This document shows positions 25,482-34,240 of a stretch of DNA of 64,000 nucleotides, one piece after another (within the stretch, counting starts at the first letter, position 1; every line of letters starts with the position of its first letter). The position numbers and the translations under genes are program-made. The DNA comes from an uncultured Lachnospiraceae bacterium (GTDB lineage Bacteria > Bacillota > Clostridia > Lachnospirales > Lachnospiraceae). The stretch spans positions 29,822 through 93,821 of the forward strand of contig ONNQ01000006.1 of the NCBI GenBank assembly GCA_900319245.1. The letters are read 5' to 3'. The notes under the pieces are model-generated. The model saw nothing but the letters and a program-made list of their open reading frames with translations, was not told the origin of the DNA and did no database searches.

Positions 25482-28406
25482 TCAGTCCATCGTACCTGCT
25501 TTTCTCTTCTTGTAGTTGCTAAAGAACTTGGCAAGAAGGGCCAGGCAGATCACTGCAACGATTGCATCGACTGCATACATCATGACTTTCCACTTAGCCA
25601 TACCTTCGTTGAGGTTAACGGGATCATATGCACGGCTGTTGGCAACAACATAGAGAATGTTCTTGGCTGCGTCGCGCATAGCCTTCTGGCCGCCGTTGGT
25701 GTCGCGGAATCTGACATCGTTGGTCTCTGTAGGATAGTTAACCAGCATCAGATCCGTGCCGTTACGGATTGCCTGGTCAGCGCTCATGTAACCGTAAACG
25801 CCGAAGTAGTCGGTCTCAACAAAACCTCTGAAGCCCCACTCATCGCGAAGGACCGTCTTGCACAGGGATGCGCTGCCGCCTGCCCAGCGGTTGCCGATGT
25901 AGTTGAAGGAGGACATTACTGCAAGGCAGTCCGCGTCCTTGACGCACTTCTCGAAAGGCTTGAGATAGATCTCACGGATTGCCTGCTCATTGGACCATGT
26001 GCAGACCATGTCGCAGCGGTTGCCTTCCTGATCGTTCAGTGCAAAGTGCTTCATGTAGGCGTATACGCCGTTGTCCTGGGAACCCTTGACCGCATTGGAT
26101 GCGATATAGCCGGACAGAACCGGATCTTCGGAGTAGTACTCGAAGTTACGTCCTGCGAAAGCCGTTCTGTGGTTGTTCATAGCCGGTGCATACCAGCCGG
26201 ATACATCCATCTCGTTAGCCATCTTGCCGATGCTGTCGCCGAACTGATATGCCAGATCCTTGTTCCATGTAGCAGCAATGGTAACGCCTACAGGGAAGCC
26301 GATGGAACCGACGCCGGTGAAGTTGTTGTTGATGGAAGCAGGGCCGTCGCAGTCGTTGGTGCGGACCTTGCCGATGCTGTCGACAGAGTTGGTCTGATAT
26401 CCGCCGAGGGAAATGACCGCGTTCATGTCGTCGAGGCTCATCTGATCCATGAGCTGGTCCCACTTGGGATCATCCTTGTCAAGACCGCGCATATCGACGA
26501 GCTTAAGGCCGTTGGAAGCGCCAGTCGTAATCGCTTCCGCATTGGGATCTTCATCCGCTGCCGTCGCTTCCGCCGTCAGATAGTTGCTGATGTTGTAGAA
26601 GGTTGCCTTTGCGTCTGCAGGCATCTCATAGCTTGCAGGTTCAGCCACAGCTGTCGCATAGTTGGCGAATCCATCCGCACGGGACAGATATTCCACTTCG
26701 CCTGCTGCGTAATCAAACTGGTTGGTCGCTGTGATCAGATCGCTTTCGCGCTTGTTGTCGCCGTTATAGGTCTCTGTTGCAGCTACCGTAAAGGTCTTGG
26801 AATCGATCTTGTTGTGAGAATCCGTGTTGATCGAGATCTCATAGTCGCCAGCCTCAAGAACATAGCCCTTGGCATTCTTGTAGTCATAGGACATCAGCTC
26901 TTCCTTGCTGATCTCAATGTTGACAGTCTCGGAAGCGCCGGGCTCCAGCATGCCGGTCTTCTCGAACTGTACGAGGTTTGCGGAAGCCTTCTCAATGCCG
27001 CCGTTGGTGTAAGGCGGATTGGAGTATACTTCGACGACATCCTTACCTGCTACGCTGCCGGTATTGGTGACGTCAACTGTGAAGGAGATGGAATCGCCGT
27101 TGTCGGTGATCTCGCTCATCTTCTGTGTGAAGGTCGTATAAGACAGACCATATCCGAAAGGATACTGTACGAAGCTGTCATAGTCGAGGAAGCCTTCTGC
27201 CGCTGCTGTCTCATAGAAACGATAGCCGACATAGATGCCTTCCACATAGTTTACGAAGGACGGAATCGCTGTGGACTCTGTGCCTGTGAAGCCAACGGAA
27301 GTGTACTCGAACTCACTCATATTGGTGTAGTTGAAGTCACCGAAGTTGCTCCACCAGGGGGTCTCTTTGAGATTATAGACCAGTGTATCCACGGTCTTCG
27401 CGGAAGGGTTGACCTTACCGGAAACAACCTCGCCGAGCGCTGTCATACCGATGTGTCCGCCGGGAGCCGCCCAGATGAGGCCCTTGATCTGCGGATACTG
27501 CTCAACGAAACCAAACTCGAATGCGTTGGAGCCGTTGTAAACGACAATGACGTTTTCGAAGTTTGCGCAAACCAGTTCCATCATCTCTCTCTCACGGTTG
27601 TTGAGCATCAGATAGTGGTCGCCTGCGTTCCAGTCGTTGCCCTCGTTGAGGGTATCGTCATAGGTTGCTGCTCTGTAGGTTGTGCCGTCCTGATAGGTGC
27701 CGTCGATGATCGCCTGCACGTCAGTGGGAAGGTCTGCGCCTTCTCCGCCGGGACGGGAGATTACGACCATAGCGGTGTCGGAGAATGCCTTCGCATTCGC
27801 CATCATGTCATCGGTGTACGCGCTCACATTGGGCTCGGGCAGCGTCCAGTCCTGGGCCCACATACCGCATACCGGGCGATCTGCCTTATACGTGGTATAG
27901 AAATCGCTCAGCTCGGTGTTGGTTTCGATTCCGGCATCGTTCAGACTCTGCAGTAAGCTTACGGAATCATAGGCCTCGTTCAGCGCGCCGGATCCGCCGC
28001 CGCCCAGCATCGGATTGGTGGAAGCCCAGCCAAAGACGTTCAGCTTGGAACCCTCCGCCATAGGAAGCACGCCCTCGTTCTCAAGAAGCATTGTGCCTTC
28101 CTCCGCGATCGCGATCGCCAGCTCGGAAGCCGATTTGGATGTTTCTTCGTCGATCGTGCCGCTGCCGCTTACAAGATCAAGCATTGTGCTCATGGGACCT
28201 GAACAGATCATGTTCACACAGATGCAGATGCCTGCGATCGCTGCGATAAACGCAGAACCCCGGATGAGCCTTTTCGCCGGCTTTGCCATCTTCATGACAG
28301 CAATCTGGATTACGATAGCTGCCGCAATAATGACGCCGATTGCGATCAAGTAAGTCTTGATCGAATTAATGACGTTCATAACGTCACTCATGTTAATAGA
28401 TAACAT
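25482..28406 (-). CDS. Membrane-anchored family 3 glycoside hydrolase (beta-glucosidase-like) with inverted domain order
   Basis: 974 aa. Helices at about 20-38 and 51-68 anchor the N-terminus, and another at 946-962 precedes a KKRK tail. The GH3 parts are in reversed order. First comes the (alpha/beta)6 domain (ELAIAIAEEGTMLLENEG to FPFGYGLSYTTF-like), then an Fn3-like domain, and last the TIM-barrel domain with KHFALNDQEGNR and GFVETDYFG, in which D866 is the likely nucleophile. Circularly permuted GH3 enzymes are known from Butyrivibrio and Ruminococcus. It should remove terminal beta-glucosyl or related residues at the cell surface. It forms its own unit with a strong terminator. Confidence 0.92.
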   Translation of the reverse strand: MLSINMSDVMNVINSIKTYLIAIGVIIAAAIVIQIAVMKMAKPAKRLIRGSAFIAAIAGICICVNMICSGPMSTMLDLVSGSGTIDEETSKSASELAIAIAEEGTMLLENEGVLPMAEGSKLNVFGWASTNPMLGGGGSGALNEAYDSVSLLQSLNDAGIETNTELSDFYTTYKADRPVCGMWAQDWTLPEPNVSAYTDDMMANAKAFSDTAMVVISRPGGEGADLPTDVQAIIDGTYQDGTTYRAATYDDTLNEGNDWNAGDHYLMLNNREREMMELVCANFENVIVVYNGSNAFEFGFVEQYPQIKGLIWAAPGGHIGMTALGEVVSGKVNPSAKTVDTLVYNLKETPWWSNFGDFNYTNMSEFEYTSVGFTGTESTAIPSFVNYVEGIYVGYRFYETAAAEGFLDYDSFVQYPFGYGLSYTTFTQKMSEITDNGDSISFTVDVTNTGSVAGKDVVEVYSNPPYTNGGIEKASANLVQFEKTGMLEPGASETVNIEISKEELMSYDYKNAKGYVLEAGDYEISINTDSHNKIDSKTFTVAATETYNGDNKRESDLITATNQFDYAAGEVEYLSRADGFANYATAVAEPASYEMPADAKATFYNISNYLTAEATAADEDPNAEAITTGASNGLKLVDMRGLDKDDPKWDQLMDQMSLDDMNAVISLGGYQTNSVDSIGKVRTNDCDGPASINNNFTGVGSIGFPVGVTIAATWNKDLAYQFGDSIGKMANEMDVSGWYAPAMNNHRTAFAGRNFEYYSEDPVLSGYIASNAVKGSQDNGVYAYMKHFALNDQEGNRCDMVCTWSNEQAIREIYLKPFEKCVKDADCLAVMSSFNYIGNRWAGGSASLCKTVLRDEWGFRGFVETDYFGVYGYMSADQAIRNGTDLMLVNYPTETNDVRFRDTNGGQKAMRDAAKNILYVVANSRAYDPVNLNEGMAKWKVMMYAVDAIVAVICLALLAKFFSNYKKRKAGTMD

Positions 28407-28518
28407 ACTTTTCCTCCCCTTAAAGTTAAATACAACTACTAAGCAATTGTAGCAAAAATAGCTGTATTTTTATGCAGGCATGGCACAAGCAGTAATCAAA
28501 ATGGCATAAACTGAATCA

Positions 28519-29403
28519 TCAATTCACCGCTATGCTATACACAGCTTTAAAGGTTTCACCCGGCATCGCGCACTGCTCTTCATATTTCTCCGGAAGTTCT
28601 CCCGTAAATCCCTTATTGTCAACCCGGCCGATCCAGGGCTCCAGGCAGATGTAAGGCGCGTCCGTCTTGGGCTTGGACCAGACGCCGACCGACGGAAATC
28701 CCTTGCACTCGATCGTGACATAGGGCGTTTTGTCGGGATAGTGGATCGCCACTTTCTCTACCTGTCCTCCGTCAAAGATAAAGGCGTCATTGTCAAACAG
28801 ATCCATCGTGACCTTCATAAATCCGCCGTCCAGCTGCAAGGTATGAGGATGCTCCGCATCCGCGGCTTCCGCGACCGGATCAAGGTATACGTATTCCAGC
28901 GTATCTTTCCCCTCGAACACGACGTAATAGTCATCCTTCTTCGTTCCGGCAAGAACCGGAACGTTGAACGCAGGGTGTGCGCCGATGGAGAAATACAACG
29001 GTTCGTCCTTGGAGGGATTGGTGACGCTCCACTCCACATACACCTTATTGCCCTCGATGCGGTGCGTGATCGTAAGTTCAAAATCGAAGGGATACTTCTT
29101 GCGGGTCTCCTCATCGGATGTAAGAACGTAGGTGATGGAATCTTCTGTGACGTCAACGAGCGTAAAGTCCATATCTCTGGCAAAACCGTGCTGTCCCATG
29201 GGATAGCTGACTCCCTTGTAACGGTACTGCCCGCCGCAAACCTTTCCTACGAAAGGAAAGAGAACGGGCGCATGGCGATTCCAATATTTGGGATCTGCCT
29301 GCCAGACCACCTCGTGTTCCCTCTTCTTGTCATAAATGCCGCAGAGCTCGGCGCCGTGTGCGGCGACTGCGATCCGGATCCTGTCATTTTCCAAATAGTG
29401 CAT
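28519..29403 (-). CDS. Aldose 1-epimerase (galactose mutarotase-like) family protein
   Basis: 294 aa beta-sandwich protein: GAELCGIYDKKREHEVVWQ near residue 14, FPFVGKVCGGQYRYKG, FSIGAHPAFNVPV with the conserved histidine, and CLEPWIGR near the C-terminus. This subgroup (YeaD/LacX-like) interconverts or binds sugar anomers in the cytoplasm. It lies between the GH3 glycosidase and the BCCT transporter, and handling glucose released by GH3 is plausible. The start at 29403 follows a GGGGGAGAGG stretch. Confidence 0.88.
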   Translation of the reverse strand: MHYLENDRIRIAVAAHGAELCGIYDKKREHEVVWQADPKYWNRHAPVLFPFVGKVCGGQYRYKGVSYPMGQHGFARDMDFTLVDVTEDSITYVLTSDEETRKKYPFDFELTITHRIEGNKVYVEWSVTNPSKDEPLYFSIGAHPAFNVPVLAGTKKDDYYVVFEGKDTLEYVYLDPVAEAADAEHPHTLQLDGGFMKVTMDLFDNDAFIFDGGQVEKVAIHYPDKTPYVTIECKGFPSVGVWSKPKTDAPYICLEPWIGRVDNKGFTGELPEKYEEQCAMPGETFKAVYSIAVN

Positions 29404-29474
29404 GATCCTCTCCCCCTTTCCATAAAGCAAGAGTTAATTCTAATGTCGTATCTATTGTATCACAGAATCATTCC

Positions 29475-31019
29475 TCATTTTTCACCGATCTCTTCCAGAT
29501 AGCTCTGTGCGTCCCGGATGAAGCTTGCGATGATCAGCATGATGACCAGCCCGATCGGAAAGGCCGCGATGATCGACACGGTCTGCAGATTATTCATGGA
29601 GCCCTCGCTGAAGATCAGCGCGATAGGAAGCATGATCAGGAGGATGGCCCAGAAGAGCTTCATGCGAGTGCCGGCCTCCTGCCCTTCCCTCAGCTCCCGG
29701 TAGCTGTACTGCGAAGCAACCAGCGTGATGCTGTCAAAGCTCGTCGCGTAAAAGGCGATCATGGATGTGACCAGCACCACCAGCACAATGCGCCACATGG
29801 GAAGCGTCTGGATCACCGCGATCACCGTCGCGTAGAGGTCACCGCCGGACTGCGCAAAGAACCCCAGTACGTCAAAGGTTCCATGCATCTGCAGGCCCAG
29901 TCCATAGTTGCCGAGTATGATAAAGGAAATGAGCGTGCTGGCCACGCCGAATATATACGTGCCAAGAATGACCTGCTTGACCGTCCTGCCCCGGCTGATG
30001 CTGCCCATGAAAAAGGGCGACGCCACCGCCCAGACCATCCAGTAGGCCCAGAAGAAGATGGTCCAGTTCTGCGGAAAGTTGGTCTCACGCAGGGGATCGG
30101 TCCAGGTGCTCAGCACGATAAAGTTCTGCATCATGTTGCCAAGGGCAGAAAATCCCGTCTCAATGATATACACAGGCTGTCCGCCGAATATAAGGACATA
30201 TCCCAGCAGCACTCCAAAGAGCGCCATGCAGGCGTTGGCCAGCCAGGATACTCCCTTGATTCCCTTCAGGACCGCAATGGTATAGACCAAGCAGATCACG
30301 ATGAGAATAGCAATCGTCATAAACTTGGAGCCTGGGATTCCGAAGAGCGTCGTGAGCGCCAGTGACAACAGAGGGGTGGCCACAGAGAAGGTCGTAGCCG
30401 TCCCGGCGATCAGCGCAATCACAGCCAAAATATCGATCAGCTTTCCCTGCCATCTGTCCGTCCGGTCTCCCAGAATAGGCCGGCACGCCTCGGAATACTT
30501 CTGTTTGCTGCGCTTTCTGACATGCAGCATAAAGCCGAAGCAGGCCGCCAGCATGGCGTAAAAGCTCCAGGGAATAAATCCCCAGTGAAAGAGCGGATAG
30601 GTGCTGGCCCAGTCCTGAATGGATCCCATCTTCGCGATGTGTGACTCCTGCGCATAGGAGATCCACTCGCAGAAGGAATAGAACAGGATGTCCGCCGCCA
30701 GTCCGCAGGTGAACACCATGGCACCCCAGGTGAAGAACTTGTACTGCGGCTTCTCGCCCGGCTTTCCCAGTGTGATCTGTCCAATCGGCGAAAAGCTCAC
30801 CCACAGCGACACGATCAGGACGCCGAGTCCCACGATCAGATAGTAAGTGCCCATCTCGTTGCCCAGAAAGCCGCGGATCGCGCTGAGCGCACTCGTCGAT
30901 TGCTCGGGCTTTATAATAAAGAAGAGACACAGTGCAAAAATGGCGGCGAACGGATACAAGGTCGTTGCCGGGTCGATCAATCTCCTGTTATTGCTCTCTG
31001 TATTTAATCCTTTGCTCAT
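29475..31019 (-). CDS. BCCT family transporter (choline/betaine/carnitine type)
   Basis: 514 aa with about 12 helices. The BCCT core is clear: FHWGFIPWSFYAMLAACFGF in the middle, and IFFWAYWMVWAVASPFFMG followed by SISRGRTVKQVILG, the family signature. BCCT carriers import quaternary amines with sodium or protons. The next two genes upstream in the same unit make CDP-choline, so choline is the likely cargo, with LicB-like function. The start at 31019 has GGAG seven bases upstream. The longer open frame to 31178 is not conserved. Confidence 0.92.
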   Translation of the reverse strand: MSKGLNTESNNRRLIDPATTLYPFAAIFALCLFFIIKPEQSTSALSAIRGFLGNEMGTYYLIVGLGVLIVSLWVSFSPIGQITLGKPGEKPQYKFFTWGAMVFTCGLAADILFYSFCEWISYAQESHIAKMGSIQDWASTYPLFHWGFIPWSFYAMLAACFGFMLHVRKRSKQKYSEACRPILGDRTDRWQGKLIDILAVIALIAGTATTFSVATPLLSLALTTLFGIPGSKFMTIAILIVICLVYTIAVLKGIKGVSWLANACMALFGVLLGYVLIFGGQPVYIIETGFSALGNMMQNFIVLSTWTDPLRETNFPQNWTIFFWAYWMVWAVASPFFMGSISRGRTVKQVILGTYIFGVASTLISFIILGNYGLGLQMHGTFDVLGFFAQSGGDLYATVIAVIQTLPMWRIVLVVLVTSMIAFYATSFDSITLVASQYSYRELREGQEAGTRMKLFWAILLIMLPIALIFSEGSMNNLQTVSIIAAFPIGLVIMLIIASFIRDAQSYLEEIGEK

Positions 31020-31039
31020 ATTCTTTCTCCAGATTGCTT

Positions 31040-31750
31040 TCAATGAATACCGGCGTAGGTCTGATCCACAGCGATGAGTTCTGCAAGACTGTCGATTTCT
31101 ATGATGTCCTCTGCCCGCATGGGACGGATGCCGAGCTGATATTCCTCGGGATGACAGAACAGCGCCACGTCGTCCCAATAGATCTGCCGGTTCTCCTTCT
31201 CTTCAAATTCCAGTTCCAAGTGCCCCTTGAGCCGCGCGCCGTCTTCTGCCGACCAGCGGCTGATGCTGTAGAGCTGCCAGCCATGACTGCCACCCGTTCT
31301 GGAGCAGTGCGTCACGATCCCGTCTTGCACCGTCATGAGCCATTCTCTGGTCTCCTCATCGGTCCACACTGCATTGTAGCCGGACCGCTCAAATTCTGGT
31401 GCCAGTATAGAAGGATCGTAAATGATCTGGTCTCCGTCCAGGATCATGCAGTCGCCGAGATGCTCTCTTGCCACATACAGCGACGAAATGTTGTTGCAGG
31501 TCTCAAAATAGGGATTCTCAATCAGCTCCACCCCCGGATACAGGGATCGCAGCTCCTCAAACTGCTCCTTGAGATAGCCGACGACAATGTAAATCTCCCG
31601 GATTCCGTTGGTATGAAGCCCCTCGATCACCGTTTCGATCATGCGCCGTCCGTTCACGCGGATCAGCGGCTTGGGCGTCTGTTCCGTGAGCGGATGCATC
31701 CGCTCTCCCTTTCCGGCCGCCATGATGATCGCTCTTGACACTTTATGCAT
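31040..31750 (-). CDS. licC: CTP:phosphocholine cytidylyltransferase-like nucleotidyltransferase (LicC family)
   Basis: 236 aa. It has AIIMAAGKGERMHPLTEQTP at the N-terminus, KPLIRVNGRRMIE with the catalytic lysine, IYIVVGYLKEQFEEL and MILDGDQIIYD, which match pneumococcal LicC in order and spacing. It would make CDP-choline from CTP and phosphocholine. Its ATG (AGGAAG upstream) overlaps the end of the licA-fusion gene by 8 nt, so translation is coupled. A second LicC-like domain sits in that fusion, so one of the two may use another alcohol phosphate. Confidence 0.87.
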   Translation of the reverse strand: MHKVSRAIIMAAGKGERMHPLTEQTPKPLIRVNGRRMIETVIEGLHTNGIREIYIVVGYLKEQFEELRSLYPGVELIENPYFETCNNISSLYVAREHLGDCMILDGDQIIYDPSILAPEFERSGYNAVWTDEETREWLMTVQDGIVTHCSRTGGSHGWQLYSISRWSAEDGARLKGHLELEFEEKENRQIYWDDVALFCHPEEYQLGIRPMRAEDIIEIDSLAELIAVDQTYAGIH

Positions 31751-33584
31751 GTATATCTTCCTCCACTTCCTGTGCCATTTCACTCATCAATTCTCTGGTA
31801 TATCGATAGTAGTCCTTGGCATAGCGGTACTGCCGCAGCGAATATTCGCCAAATTCTACGCCAAGAAGCAGTTTATATTCGCACCAATTGCTCCACAGAA
31901 GACCACAGGCTGCTATGTAGGCGTATATTTTGGCAACGGTCTGCAGTGGCACGCCGTCCAATACATGCTGTGCCTTTGCAGTTCGAATATCCTCTGCTTC
32001 GATCGCCCGATCCGGATCCCAATACAGCCCGATCAGCCGGTCCACACAGCTCTTGTCGTACATGCTGTAGATGCAGAACATGGCAATATCCACATGAGGA
32101 TCCTGCATGCCGGCGTACTCCCAGTCTGTCAATTGCAGCTGTTCCCTGCCTTCCGCATCCTTGTAGAAAAGGAAATTATCCGGCACCGCGTCTATATGTG
32201 TCAGCACCGGTGCACTCGCATACTTGTCAATAAAGGGCTTCAGGGACAATACGCGTTCCTTGGTCCTCTCGTAATCCCTATAGACCGAAGGCTGTCCGCC
32301 TCGCAGGTTCTCGTAGAACTCGGTCTGCCCGAATATGTCAAAAACGTGCCCAACCTCGATCTTCATCTCGTGGAAGCTGCGCAGCTTCTTCATGCAGCGC
32401 CTCAGGTCGGAAATCGACTCCGCATCGCACACGCGCACGCCTTCCAGATAGCGGGTGATCTTATACCCGGTCACCGGATCGATGTAGACGGGATCATCGC
32501 AGAGTCCCCTTCCTGAGATTGCTCTGTAGACGTCCGCCTCCTGGGCCCGATTAATCAACTTGTCCGTCCCCTCGCCGGGCACGCGCATGATGTATTTGCC
32601 GCCCCGACAGGTAAAGAGGAAGGATCGGTTGGTCATGCCCTTCTTGAGCACCTCGATCTCCCTGATCTCCTCCGCATCACAGGAAAAGACCTGTTGAATG
32701 ACACCAATGACCTCCGACTGGAGCTGACTGGATCCGCTGTCCAGATCCCGTAGCTGCTCGTAGGTATTGATCTCCACGGCATTTTCCGATGACACGATTC
32801 TGGCCGGGATGATCATCTTCCCACGATCGTACAGCGCCTCTTCCCAGAAAGCCCCATCCTTGCCAAATGTGCCGCAAAGCGTGCGGATTCGTTCTCGCAC
32901 TGTCTCTGCCGTCTTCCCCTGCAGGTAGGCAATGCCGATCATGGCGTTGCCGGTCCCATCGGCCGCCACCAGCTCCCGCTTTCGGTTGACGCGGACATCG
33001 CTCTCCGGATCCTCACGGTCACTGACCATGTACCAGGAGTAGAGCTCGCAGGCGCTGAAGGGATTTTCTGCACACCAGATGTCGCAGGGCACAATATAGG
33101 CATTATCGATGTGATCCAATACCAGTTTCATGGAATACAGGTTGTTCCTGGACGCATATTCCCGGTTCACGATCAGCTGCACGCCGTATTCATCGATCAG
33201 ATAATCGAACTTCTCCTTCATGAAGCCCACGACCACATAGATTTCGTAGATGCCGGCCTCATGAAGCTGCAGGATCTGCCGCTCGATCAGTGTCTGTCCA
33301 TTTACCTCCAGAAGTGCCTTGGGGGACTCCAGGTTGATAGGCACCATGCGCATGCCGAATCCCGCGGCCAGTATGATCGCCCTGCGCGGTCTGTGCTCCT
33401 CTCCCAGCGCTGCCGCCTTTTCCGTCAGCTGTATGTCCGCGTTCAGATAGCCCTCCTTCTCCAGGCTGCGCAGTGAACGGTTGACGACCCCCAGTGAGTG
33501 CCCCGAGTCTTCCGCCAGAATTCTCTGGCTGACGAAGGGCTTATTCATTAATATTTTCATGATATCAAGCTCTTGGATGTTCAC
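31743..33584 (-). CDS. Winged-helix / LicC-like nucleotidyltransferase / LicA-like choline kinase fusion
   Basis: 613 aa three-part protein. Residues 1-60 (QELDIMKILMNKPFVSQRIL onward) are a MarR-like winged helix. About 65-280 is a nucleotidyltransferase (AIILAAGFGMRMVP, SPKALLEVNGQTLIERQI). About 290-600 is an aminoglycoside-phosphotransferase-fold kinase with THIDAVPDNFLF and LTDWEYAGMQDPHVDIA, as in LicA. It should phosphorylate choline and activate phosphocholine with CTP, perhaps with its own DNA-binding control. The start is GTG at 33584, because GGAGG five bases upstream overlaps the only ATG (33596). A strong promoter lies directly upstream. Confidence 0.9.
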   Translation of the reverse strand: MNIQELDIMKILMNKPFVSQRILAEDSGHSLGVVNRSLRSLEKEGYLNADIQLTEKAAALGEEHRPRRAIILAAGFGMRMVPINLESPKALLEVNGQTLIERQILQLHEAGIYEIYVVVGFMKEKFDYLIDEYGVQLIVNREYASRNNLYSMKLVLDHIDNAYIVPCDIWCAENPFSACELYSWYMVSDREDPESDVRVNRKRELVAADGTGNAMIGIAYLQGKTAETVRERIRTLCGTFGKDGAFWEEALYDRGKMIIPARIVSSENAVEINTYEQLRDLDSGSSQLQSEVIGVIQQVFSCDAEEIREIEVLKKGMTNRSFLFTCRGGKYIMRVPGEGTDKLINRAQEADVYRAISGRGLCDDPVYIDPVTGYKITRYLEGVRVCDAESISDLRRCMKKLRSFHEMKIEVGHVFDIFGQTEFYENLRGGQPSVYRDYERTKERVLSLKPFIDKYASAPVLTHIDAVPDNFLFYKDAEGREQLQLTDWEYAGMQDPHVDIAMFCIYSMYDKSCVDRLIGLYWDPDRAIEAEDIRTAKAQHVLDGVPLQTVAKIYAYIAACGLLWSNWCEYKLLLGVEFGEYSLRQYRYAKDYYRYTRELMSEMAQEVEEDIHA

Positions 33585-33621
33585 GAACACCTCCATTTAC
33601 TATTTTGGTGAACTTTCAATC

Positions 33622-33650
33622 ATCATATGACAAAGCGCCGACTCTGTCAA
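33622..33650 (-). promoter_or_regulatory. Promoter of the choline (lic/BCCT) operon
   Basis: On the minus strand TTGACA (33650-33645), 17-nt spacer, TATGAT (33627-33622), about 40 nt before the GTG start. Its -35 box lies 11 bp from the -35 box of the divergent gntR promoter. Confidence 0.8.
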
Positions 33651-33661
33651 TAAATCCCCTA

Positions 33662-33690
33662 TTGACAGTCCTCTCTGTCTGTGTTATTGT
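33662..33690 (+). promoter_or_regulatory. Promoter of the gntR-ABC operon
   Basis: TTGACA at 33662-33667, 17-nt spacer and TATTGT at 33685-33690. It is divergent from the lic promoter and followed immediately by the palindromic operator. Confidence 0.7.
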
Positions 33691-33695
33691 CGTAT

Positions 33696-33715
33696 TGTAT
33701 TAAGTAACTAATACA
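33696..33715. promoter_or_regulatory. Palindromic operator, probable GntR autoregulation site
   Basis: TGTATTA and TAATACA form a perfect 7-bp inverted repeat with spacer AGTAAC, placed just after the -10 box. YtrA-type GntR repressors bind such AT-rich palindromes in their own promoters, so this is probably the site of the regulator encoded at 33859. Confidence 0.6.
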
Positions 33716-33744
33716 GTATTACAATAGTACAACATACAAGTGAG

Positions 33745-33843
33745 TTGATCAGAATTGTAAGAAGTGCAGTACGAAGTATAGTTAGAAGCACGACAAGACG
33801 TATTGCAAGAATTGTAGTAAGAAACGCAACAGTAGACTCATAG
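33745..33843 (+). other. Arginine-periodic micro-ORF / 12-nt degenerate repeat
   Basis: A TTG-started frame of 32 codons ends at TAG 33841, 15 nt before the GntR ATG. It reads like RIVRSAVRSIVRST, with arginine at nearly every fourth position, because the DNA repeats with a 12-nt period (units of the type AAGTGCAGTACG, AAGTATAGTTAG, AAGCACGACAAG). The ribosome site is poor. It could be a cationic leader peptide controlling the operon, or only a decayed DNA repeat. The opposite strand reads as a hydrophobic stretch. Confidence 0.3.
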
Positions 33844-33858
33844 GAAACGGAGGAACAC

Positions 33859-34239
33859 ATGGGATGGAACTTTAACGACAATACTCCCATTTACCTGCAG
33901 ATCATAAGCGGTCTGCAGAGAGAGATTGCAAGCGGAGCTTATCCGCCGGGGTCGCGGCTGCCGTCCGTCCGCGAATTGGCGCTGGAAGCAGGCGTCAACC
34001 CCAACACAATGCAGCGAGCGCTGGCAGAACTGGAAAGGCAAGGTCTTGTCAACAGTCAGCGCACCGCAGGACGGTTTGTAACGGAAGATACTGCCGCGCT
34101 CTCCGCGCTGCGCAGGTCCATGAGCGATACGATCATCGCCAACTTTTTTCGCAATATGCATGGCCTCGGCCTTGCGCAAAATGAGATCCTTTCCCTTGTA
34201 GAGGATTGGATCCGTGAGAACAATAAGGAGGAACAATGA
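33859..34239 (+). CDS. GntR family regulator, YtrA subfamily
   Basis: 126 aa. The N-terminal winged helix of the GntR type starts IYLQIISGLQREIASGAYPP and continues LPSVRELALEAGVNPNTMQR with the recognition helix, then GLVNSQRTAGRFV. The short C-terminal two-helix dimerisation tail places it in the YtrA group, whose members repress linked ABC transporter operons. The stop overlaps the ribosome site of the ATPase gene. GGAGG precedes the ATG. Confidence 0.94.
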   Translation: MGWNFNDNTPIYLQIISGLQREIASGAYPPGSRLPSVRELALEAGVNPNTMQRALAELERQGLVNSQRTAGRFVTEDTAALSALRRSMSDTIIANFFRNMHGLGLAQNEILSLVEDWIRENNKEEQ

Positions 34240-34240
34240 T

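Noticed and set aside
25230-27956. A 908-codon open frame on the plus strand opposite the GH3 gene
   Set aside because: It mirrors the codon bias of the GH3 gene, has no domain, no ribosome site and crosses the GH3 terminator. It is an antisense shadow.
33708-33890. Hydrophobic 60-aa protein on the minus strand opposite the gntR leader
   Set aside because: It overlaps the GntR start, has no ribosome site, and arises from the complementary strand of the 12-nt repeat.
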